From: Bostrychus sinensis
Taxonomy: Eukaryota > Chordata > Actinopteri > Gobiiformes > Eleotridae
DNA length: 64,000 nt
Direction of reading: 5' to 3'
Assembly (NCBI GenBank): GCA_020698575.1
Contig: CM036254.1
Location: forward strand, 35,089,393-35,153,392
Shown: in pieces, positions 56,201 to 64,000 of the stretch
How the letters are laid out: each line of letters starts with the position of its first letter
How positions within the stretch are numbered: the stretch's first letter is position 1
Notes under the pieces: generated by a model
Database searches by the model: none
What the model saw: the letters and a program-made list of their open reading frames with translations, nothing else
Told to the model about the DNA's origin: nothing
Position numbers and translations under genes: made by a program

Positions 56201-56974
56201 CTGCTGTGTTTATAGTCAGTGTAAAGTACTTCCTGTACGATCCTGTTCAGCTGCTCTGCTAAAATATGACTGAGCCTCAGAGTTGCTCAGGACTCACAGA
56301 GGAGAGACAGACTTTGGCTTTGTGAGGTCGCTTTGTGAGGTCGCTTTGTGATGTCACCGCGTTGCCTTGACAACGCCAGAGCGCTGAGGTGCGCGGAGGT
56401 TTCCTTGGCAACGGAGAGAAGGCTAAAAAGGCTAACAATCAATGCTAAAATATAAAGAAATACACACGAATTGTTTGATAGATAATAAAGACTACTATTT
56501 GTTTATATTTTAGGTAACGTAAAAAAAATAAGAAAATCAATAATTAAGTAACAAAAAATTGTTTTATAAGGGATTTATTTAAGTGAAATTCCAGTTAAAT
56601 TCTTTTATAACGTTATTTATTAATTATAGGCCTATTGTGTGTAATTTTTGTTTTAATTAATTTTAGTAATAAGTTGAGAGTATTGGTTTAACCTCACAAA
56701 CAAATGTGAAAATCTATGATTTATGGTTTATAGCATGGGCGTGCGTGAGGGCAAGCAAGGCAAGCAGTGCTTGACACAGACACGGAATAAAACTATAACG
56801 AAATTAAACCACATTTCATTTTGCCGTTCACTTCCATAGAGAATCAGTCTCTTACCTGCTTTCAGTCACTCTGTTTTTTTCTGCACTCATTCATTTCTGT
56901 CATTTTCTCCTTCGTGGAGGCGGAGTCATGGTACATGCTGCTGCATAAAACTGCGTGTCATATAAATGATAGGC
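56201..56974. other. End of unit 1
   Basis: AT-rich sequence runs up to tgataggc before the hAT element of unit 2. A short repeat, ctttgtgaggtcg, is at 56318-56342. No gene was seen. Unit 2 reaches only the first part of this stretch before the window ends. Confidence 0.4.
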
Positions 56975-58162
56975 CAGGGGCGTCCAAACTTTTTCCAATG
57001 AGGGCCAGATCTAGAGATGTGCAAATCTTCAAAGGCCAACAGTCTTTCCTGATGCTTTCTAAAAACTGAACGCATGTACAGAATAAATAAAATGTGCATT
57101 GTTTGATAAGGATTTTGTTTTCAAAAGCCAAATAATTATGCATGCTCACTTTATTTTCTTGCTTTCTGCACTTTATTCTGTATAAGAGCCACCTAAACAA
57201 GTGAATTTCTCTACTGTGAGATTAATAAAGTTCAGTCTAATCTAATTCACCAAAAAATAACATCTCTGAACATAAAAACTGCAACTGCAATTATTTTTCG
57301 ACACTAATTTGAAAATGCAATGCAGAGAGTATTAGATGAGATGCATAATAATAATAATAATAATTCATCGAATTTATATAGCGCTTTTTTGGACACTCAA
57401 AGACGCTTTACATACAAAAAAAAAAAAAAAAAGTTTAAGAAAAGGCAAGATTGAATAGGTGAGTTTTTAGCTTTGATTTGAAGTTTGGTAAAGAGTCCGA
57501 ATTCTTGATGGGTTGTGGGAGTGAGTTCCAGAGGACGGGGGCAGCTGCAGCGAAGGCTCTGTCGCCCATGGTCCGGTGCCTTGTCCTGATGATGGGAGTG
57601 AGGAGATTAGTATCTGCTGATCTGAGGCGGCGGGTGGGACAGTGCTGGCGGAGGAGATCATTAAGGTAAGGAGGAGCTAGGTTATGGAGGGACTTGTAGG
57701 TGATGAGGAGAACCTTGTATTGGATACGGTATTGTATGGGGAGCCAATGGAGCTGTTTAAGGATGGGGGTGATGTGGTCTCTGGAGCGGGTGTGGGTGAG
57801 TAGGCGGGCAGCAGAGTTCTGGATGTATTGCAGTTTCTGAAGGTGGGTGGAGGGGAGACCATATAAGAGACTATTGCAGTAGTCAAGTCTGGAGGTGATG
57901 AAAGCATGGATTAGGACTTCTGCGGTAGGTTGTGAGAGGGAGGGGCGGAGACGTGCAATGTTGCGGAGATGAAAAAAAGATGTTTTGGTGATGTGGTTTA
58001 TGTGGGACTTGAATGAGAGCATAAATATACAGACAAAGCGACAGAAACACTACAAAAGTGCTGGAGGGCCATAAGTAATGCATTTTGTCATAAAAGCTGA
58101 GGGCCATATGAAATCTCAGACCGTGCCACAAATGGCCCCCGGCCGCACTTTGGACACGTCTG
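56975..58162. mobile_element. hAT element in unit 2, with L2 insert
   Basis: The element is the same as at 45497, but here both flanks are tgataggc (56967-56974 and 58163-58170), a perfect hAT 8-bp target duplication. This copy therefore shows the original insertion site. Confidence 0.85.
57352..58022 (-). mobile_element. 5'-truncated L2 LINE tail in unit 2
   Basis: This is the duplicate of the 45875 copy with a few substitutions (for example ILKQ for VLEQ before LHWLP). It arose by duplication of the unit, not by a new insertion, because the break points inside the hAT are the same. Confidence 0.9.
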
Positions 58163-58170
58163 TGATAGGC

Positions 58171-59097
58171 TCACGTATATGGTTAAGTGTCAGAGATGTT
58201 CGTAAGAAGTGGAGCTGGAGGAGTGGAGAGGAGCCAGCGGCCCGTGCTGGGCACTGGATGTGAATATTACAGAACTGTGAATGAACTGGGCTCTGGTTAT
58301 TCTGGACAAACTCAGCTGTAGGAAACACAGGATGTCTCTTCAAAAAAGTAACATGGACTGGATTTGCAGCTTGAGTAGAGAGGTGAGTGTCAGTGAGGCA
58401 GTGTTTTTAAATGGAGCTTTGTGGTGAGATGTGTAAGGTTTCCGCTGAGGTTTTATTACAGTGAAGCAGCATTAACAGTGCACTGGTCTAGTGTTGATCT
58501 CAGTGTGAGTCCTGATGAACCTCCCTCATCTGTGAGGCTGTAACCTCCCTCATCCATCCATCCTGGTTTTAGTGCTTATGAATTAAAGTTAGCACAAATG
58601 CTAAGGGCACATTCTTTGATAAGGCGACAGAGCGATACAAACAGCGTTACTAATAGTAATTATATAGAAAGAGTGTGAGATAGTTTGAAATGGCCTACTA
58701 CTCAAACACTGATGGGATTGCATTTAAGTGCACTGAAAGTGCACAATGCCATGAGTGTGCACGTAAGTCTTTGGTGAAGGATGAGTGCTTCGTGCTCTGT
58801 TTTACGTGTGCTTTCGGGGCACTGCTCTTCAGTTACAAAAGGCCCTACGCCATCCTTGGTGCTCGGGCCTAATTATGCTGTTGCTGTTAATTTGAAAACA
58901 TATGTTTATATGACACATAAAGATTTACACTTATCCCCACTATATTGGCATGAACCTTGACACACATTTTAGATATTAAAAAATCTATTGTACAATACCC
59001 CAGGCATTTAAACCATGGTATTGAAAGTGATACCATCGGGATTTTTACATATCCCGGTATACGGTAATAGTTATATCACCCAACCCTAATGTATGGT
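58171..59097. other. Unit 2 sequence between hAT and GT tract
   Basis: This is the duplicate of 46694-47617 with a few changes (for example tgctctgttttac for tgctcttttttac). It includes the same hAT-like terminus before the GT tract. No gene is recognised. Confidence 0.4.
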
Positions 59098-59703
59098 ATG
59101 TGTGTGTGTGAGTGTGTGTGTGTGTGTGTGTGAGTGTGTGTGGTGTGAGTGTGTGTATGTGAGTGTGTGTGTGTGTGAGTGAGTGTGTGTGGTGTGAGTG
59201 TGTGTATGTGAGTGTGTGTGTGAGTGTGTGTGGTGTGAGTGTGTGTATGTGAGTGTGTGTGTGAGTGTGTGTGGTGTGAGTGTGTGTGGTGTGAGTGTGT
59301 GTGTGTGTTTGAGTGTGTGTGGTGTGAGTGTGTGTATGTGAGTGTGTGTGTGTGAATGTGTGTGGTGTGAGTGTGTGTGTGTGTGAGTGTGTGTGGTGTG
59401 AGTGTGTGTGAGTGTGTGTGTGTGTGTGAGTGTGTGTGGTGTGAGTGTGTGTATGTGAGTGTGTGTGTGTGTGTGAGTGTGTGTGGTGTGAGTGTGTGTG
59501 GTGTGAGTGTGTGTGAGTGTGTGTGTGGTGTGAGTGTGTGTGTATGTAAGTGTGTGTGTGTGAGTGTGTGTGTATGTAAGTGTGTGAGTGTGTGTGGTGT
59601 GAGTGTGTGTGTATGTAAGTGTGTGTGGTGTGAGTGTGTGTGTATGTAAGTGTGTGTGGTGTGAGTGTGTGTGTATGTAAGTGTGTGTGGTGTGAGTGTG
59701 TGT
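59098..59703. repeat. GT-rich tract, unit 2
   Basis: It has the same word types as 47618-49452 and 51261-51853 but is only about 0.6 kb long and without the foldback element. The difference shows rapid length change or the insertion history of the two units. Confidence 0.93.
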
Positions 59704-60581
59704 TAGTGCTGGGCGGTATGAGCAAAATTCTATATCACGGTATTTTTCGAAATTATAACGGTTTCACGGTATTTGACGACAAATCTGCAGTTGTCGAATA
59801 GTGGAGAGCTGTTGCCACCTCTGTTTGCATCTTCCCTCTTTGTTTGCGGTACAGCATGGGGATCGCTATTTTACTAAAGTATTTCCGACTTGGGATGTCA
59901 TATCTAGAATCAAGTGTCTTTATCATAGCCCTGAATCCATCTTTGTCAACTGTGCTAATAGGAACCGTGTCTTTAGCTATATGAATTGTTATGGAGTTGC
60001 TTTTTCTGTCATATGACGTACCTTTAGCAAATGCTTCAACAAGTGACGTCTGACTCACCTCTCATTTAGCTTTAACACTTTTACATGACGGTGTGAAAGG
60101 CGCTGACCTTTGTTAAATGCATTCTTGGTACTCCAAAACATGTTTGCGGCTAAGGTGGTGCAGCAAATTGCTCGTGTTGCCACCTCCGGCTACAGCTTTA
60201 GCTCGACAGCATTTACAGTAAATAACTGTTTGGTCCACGTCTGACCTTTTAAATCCGAAGTACCGCCAGACAGCAGACACGCCTCCTTTTTTAGGCAAAA
60301 GTTCTTCTGGGTCATCATCGTTTACATTAACTTCTGGTGCAGAACTTCCACTGTCCTTTTTCGCTACGCTCAACAACTCCACTAAAACCTGTAGTCTGGT
60401 CCATGCGGGTTTAGCGGTGCAGGCGCTGCAATGAAAAGCGTCCCCCAAGACGCAATTTACCAATGCGTGCGTTCCGGACATTTAGGCCATTTAAACCGGT
60501 ACTGCCGGTATTTGAAAAATTCATGTCATAAAAAATATAAAAACAGGTTTTCGGTACAAACCGGTACACCGCCCAGCACTA
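59704..60581 (-). mobile_element. Internally deleted ZBED-like hAT element, unit 2
   Basis: This is the duplicate of 51854-52732 with one base deleted near its right end (tacaaacc for tacgaaacc) and a few substitutions. The inverted ends are unchanged. Confidence 0.9.
59753..60481 (-). pseudogene. hAT transposase N-terminus with BED finger, unit 2
   Basis: It has the same structure as the unit 1 copy: BED finger part 60481-60113, in-frame TAA at 60113, then continuation to 59753. One residue in the finger differs (Lys for Asn after CCRA). The shared stop shows the inactivation predates the duplication. Confidence 0.85.
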
Positions 60582-61177
60582 GTGTGTGTATGTGAGTGTG
60601 TGTAGTGTGAGTGTGCGTGTGGTGTGTGAGTGGGTATGTGTGAGTGAGTGTGTGTGTGTGTGAGTGTGTGTCTGTGTGAGTGTGTAAGTGTGTATGTGAG
60701 GCAATTTCCATTTTTTCATACCATCTTATCGCCCCAAATTATACCGGGGTGTACAGTATAATCGTCTATCAACTTAATTAAGGCTAAACTTGCCTTTAAA
60801 ATTGAGTTAAAACAGCACTTTAAAAATGTAGGGACATCTATTGTTTTCTGGACAAAAAAGAGGTGTAGTACATACAAAAAATGTGTTTAAGTGTTTATTT
60901 GTAAAAACATGATATAAAAGAAATTATTTTGAAACTGGTTAAAACCCAGCTCTTCAGTTTATCCTCCAACACATCCGCGTCTCCTGCGCCCCTCGCTCCA
61001 GGTCTCGCTCTTTCTTCACTGCTTCATGTACCCGTTTAAACATCTGGGAGCACACGATGATGGACTAAAATGTGGCCTTGTCCGAGGAAGTTTATTTATC
61101 TTCCATTTTGCGGGGCGCGGCGGGCCTTCAGCACCGCGCTCTGCTTCTGTGGCCGCGCTGACTACAGCAGCGACAGA
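60582..61177. other. Unit 2 sequence after the ZBED-like element
   Basis: This is the duplicate of 52733-53328: a GT remnant, AT-rich part and the minus-strand exon-like MFKRVHEAVKKERDLERGAQ segment ending near 60962. No function is recognised. Confidence 0.35.
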
Positions 61178-63097
61178 CCCCAACCTCTCAACTCCGACAC
61201 ACACCACATACACACACATACACGAGCCATGAGCTGTGAGCTCCACTACAGCAAACTGTCTGTGACCAGAGCGTCCTTCACCGGCCCCAGAGTAACCTCC
61301 GACCTTCAGGGTTTCAGAGTGACCCCCAAACCAACAGGGTTCAGAGTGACCTCTAACCTCAGGGATTCCTCTGACCTGCGAAGGATCCGGTCAGAAAAGA
61401 CCATGCTGTGGAGGAGTAGTGTGTGGGGTGTGTGTGCTGCGTGTGTGGGGTGTGTGTGCTGCGTGTGTGGTGTGTGCTGCGTGTGTGGTGTGTGTGCTGC
61501 GTGTGTGGTGTGTGTGCTGCGTGTGTGGTGTGTGTGGTGTGTGTGATGCGTGTGTGGTGTGTGTGCTGCGTGTGGGGTGTGTGTGCTGCGTGTGTGGTGT
61601 GTGTGCTGCGTGTGTGTGGTGTGTGTGCTGCGTGTGTGGTGTGTGTGCTGCGTGTGTGGTGTGTGTGCTGCGTGTGTGGTGTGTGTGCTGCGTGTGTGGT
61701 GTGTGTGCTGCGTGTGGGGTGTGTGTGCTGCGTGTGTTGCGTGTGTGTTGGGTGTGAGGTGTGTGTGGTGTGTGTGCTGCGTGTGTTGGGTGTGTGTGCT
61801 GCGTGTGTGGGGTGTGTGTTGGGTGTGAGGTGTGTGTGGTGTGTGTGCTGTGTGTGGGGTGTGTGTTGGGTGTGAGGTGTGTGTGGTGTGTGTGCTGCGT
61901 GTGTTGGGTGTGTGTGTTGGGTGTGTGGTGTGTGTGCTGCGTGTGGTGTGTGCGCCGCATGAGTGGTGTGTGCGTGCCGCGCGTGTGGTGTGTGCGTGCC
62001 GCGCGTGTGGTGTGTGCGTGCCGCGCGTGTGGTGTGTGCGTGCCGCGCATGTGGTGTGTGTGTGCCACGCCCGTGCTGTGTGTGTCTACTCCTCCACAGC
62101 AAACCTGTGGCTTTTCTGACTCGAACAGCCAACACAGGTCAGAAGTCCCTGAAGATCAGAGATCACTCTGAAACCCTGAAGGTCAGAGGTCACTCTGAAT
62201 CCCTGAGGGTCAGGGGCGTGTGCCGCGCGTGTGGTGTGTGCGTGCCGCGCGTGTGGTGTGTGCGTGCCGCGGGTGTGGTGTGTGTGCCGCGCGTGTGGTG
62301 TGTGCGTGCCGCGCGTGTGGTGTGTGCGTGCCGCGCGTGTGGTGTGTGCTTGCCGCGCGTGTGGTGTGTGCTTGCCGCGCGTGTGGTGTGTGCGTGCCGC
62401 GCGTGTGGTGTGTGTGCTGCGTGTGGGGTGTGTGTGCTGCGTGTGGGGTGTGTGTGCTGCGTGTGGTGTGTGTGTTGGGTGTGTGTGCTGCGTGTGGGGT
62501 GTGTGCCGCGCATGTGGTGTGTGTGTGCCACGCCCGTGCTGTGTGTGTCTACTCCTCCACAGCAAACCTGTGGCTTTTCTGACTCGAACAGCCAACACAG
62601 GTCAGAAGTCCCTGAAGATCAGAGATCACTCTGAAACCCTGAAGGTCAGAGGTCACTCTGAATCCCTGAGGGTCAGGGGCGTGTGCCGCGCGTGTGGTGT
62701 GTGCGTGCCGCGCGTGTGGTGTGTGCGTGCCGCGGGTGTGGTGTGTGCGTGCCGCGCGTGTGGTGTGTGCGTGCCGCGGGTGTGGTGTGTGCGTGCCGCG
62801 CGTGGGGTGTGTGCGCCACGCGTGGGGTGTGTGTGTCTACTCCTCCACAGCAAACCTGTGGCTTTTCTGACTCGAACATCCAACACAGGTCAGAGAGAAG
62901 TCCCTGAAGATCAGAGATCACTCTGAAACCCTGAAGGTCAGAGGTCACTCTGATTCCCTGAGGGTCAGGGGTCACTCTGGGGCCGGTGAGGACGCTCTGG
63001 TCACAGACAGTACGCTGCAGAGGAGCTCACAGGTCATGGCTCGTGTGACTGTGTGTGCGTGTGTGTGTGTCGAAGTTAGGGGGTTGCGAGGTTGGGG
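61178..63097. repeat. Minisatellite and inverted-repeat block, unit 2
   Basis: This corresponds to 53329-55427. The exon-like module starts at 62086, 62549 and 62837, so there are three copies instead of four. The gtgtgtgctgcgtgtgtg block (61427-61940) is longer than in unit 1. Repeat-encoded Cys/Val/Arg or His/Thr ORFs are not genes. Confidence 0.85.
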
Positions 63098-63244
63098 GAG
63101 TTGGGGCGGGGGGCAGATGGCACTGCGGTGTCCCTCCCGCCTGCAGATGGCACTGCACATGAATCTCAGGAATGATCCCAGTGTGCGTTTCTTCTTCTCC
63201 TGGGTCAGTGCTTGTTGATGCTCTCCAGGATCTCAGGGCAGATG

Positions 63245-63547
63245 TCAGACCTGGTCTTGGTCTCCACGGCCACAGCTCTTCTTGTAGCCTCTGCAGAGGT
63301 CTTTGTGCACGGCTTTAGCGATGTCCTCGATGTGGCGAATGTCGGGTTTGACCTTCACGTTCCACTGTGGGTCTGTGGTTCCAGCTGCTGCACCAGTTCT
63401 CTGTACAATTTTTTTAAAATCATCCACGTTCTCGGTCTGTAAAACAATCTTAATCTTTTTAAGGGTCCTCGTCACTGGGTCTCTCCTGGGCTGCTGCTGC
63501 TGCTGAATGTGGAGCCAGTTCTGAATATGATCCATAGAGGAGTCCAC
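63245..63547 (-). CDS. Unrecognised 100-codon ORF, unit 2
   Basis: The predicted protein is identical to the unit 1 ORF at 55575-55877, including the possible frame change before VETKTRSDICPEILESINKH. Identity at this age of duplication says nothing about selection. Function unknown. Confidence 0.35.
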   Translation of the reverse strand: MDSSMDHIQNWLHIQQQQQPRRDPVTRTLKKIKIVLQTENVDDFKKIVQRTGAAAGTTDPQWNVKVKPDIRHIEDIAKAVHKDLCRGYKKSCGRGDQDQV

Positions 63548-63659
63548 CTCTGCGCGGACGGCCCTCCTGAACCTCCTGCGTCCAGTCTGATGTTTTCTTT
63601 ACCACTCATATTTCCAGTGCTGTTTTGTCGTAAATTACTATAAACTGCTGTCTGTGAAG

Positions 63660-63870
63660 ACTCTCACTCGTCCAGGGTAATTGCATCGCAACAAAAGTTT
63701 AAAAAGCAGCCATCTGGATCGGATTTTTCAAGTTGAAGACGTAAAAAAAGCAGTCATCTGGATTGGATTTTTCAAGAATTGAGAAAGCCTCTTGGATAAG
63801 AGGTGAAACGTCTTCAACTTGAAAAATCCGAACCAGATGACTGCTTTTTTAACTTTTGTTGCGATATAAA
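63660..63870. repeat. Hairpin repeat, unit 2
   Basis: This is the duplicate of the 55990-56200 hairpin, with the same arms and the gagaaagcctcttggataag centre. Confidence 0.6.
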
Positions 63871-64000
63871 CTGCTGTGTTTATAGTCAGTGTAAAGTACT
63901 TCCTGTACGATCCTGTTCAGCTGCTCTGCTAAAATATGACTGAGCCTCAGAGTTGCTCAGGACTCACAGAGGAGAGACAGACTTTGGCTTTGTGAGGTCG

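Larger units (their letters stand above)
45497..56974. repeat. Tandem duplication unit 1 (11.5 kb)
   Basis: The segment is repeated almost exactly at 56975-64000. Both start at the left end of a hAT element. Unit 1 differs by a much longer GT tract, a 1.8-kb foldback element and one additional ~400-bp internal repeat. Single-base differences are few, so the duplication is recent. Confidence 0.93.
56975..64000. repeat. Tandem duplication unit 2 (runs off the window)
   Basis: It matches unit 1 from 45497. At the right edge it still matches unit 1 near 56330, so about 640 bp or more is cut off. It lacks the foldback element and has about 0.6 kb of GT tract instead of about 2.4 kb. Confidence 0.93.

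Overview
This window is nuclear DNA from a bony fish. I infer a teleost because two vertebrate-type split genes with canonical GT-AG introns are embedded in a dense set of fish-style transposons: Tc1, hAT, PIF/Harbinger, TTAA-target MITEs, and L2 and RTE-like LINE tails. The species is not determined.

Positions 1-34.1 kb hold most of the intersectin-1 gene (itsn1) on the minus strand. I could place 24 coding exons, from the start codon at 30075-30077 to 1563, plus a 5' non-coding exon ending at 33935. They encode about 1,007 residues: EH1, EH2, the coiled coil, SH3A, the SH3A-B linker with AP2-binding motifs, and SH3B. The rest of the gene (SH3C-E and beyond) lies past the left edge. Notable points are the 15-nt microexon inside SH3A, a GC-AG intron inside SH3B, and an unlisted 84-nt in-frame exon candidate in the coiled coil.

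Positions 34.1-36.8 kb are a divergent intergenic region. It has two TCTCGCGAGA-type promoter motifs on the itsn1 side and a LINE 3' end. Positions 36.86-45.23 kb carry cryzl1 (quinone oxidoreductase-like 1) on the plus strand in 12 coding exons. The itsn1/cryzl1 head-to-head order is also known in mammals. Exon 9 of cryzl1 does not join in frame with exon 8, so this copy carries a small indel, is mis-assembled, or uses another splice site.

Positions 45.5-64 kb are a recent tandem duplication. Unit 1 is 45497-56974, and unit 2 is 56975 to beyond the right edge. Each unit starts at the left end of a hAT element that itself contains an L2 tail. A (GT)n-rich tract follows, then an internally deleted ZBED-like hAT transposon, a diverged block of GC-rich minisatellites with a repeated exon-like module, and a short unrecognised minus-strand ORF. 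Unit 1 alone contains a 1.8-kb near-perfect foldback element. The hAT target-site duplications suggest that recombination between hAT copies joined the array to the cryzl1 flank.

itsn1 would encode an endocytic scaffold and cryzl1 an oxidoreductase-family protein. They share a promoter neighbourhood but no evident pathway. No bacterial-type operons, CRISPR arrays, rRNA or tRNA genes were seen.
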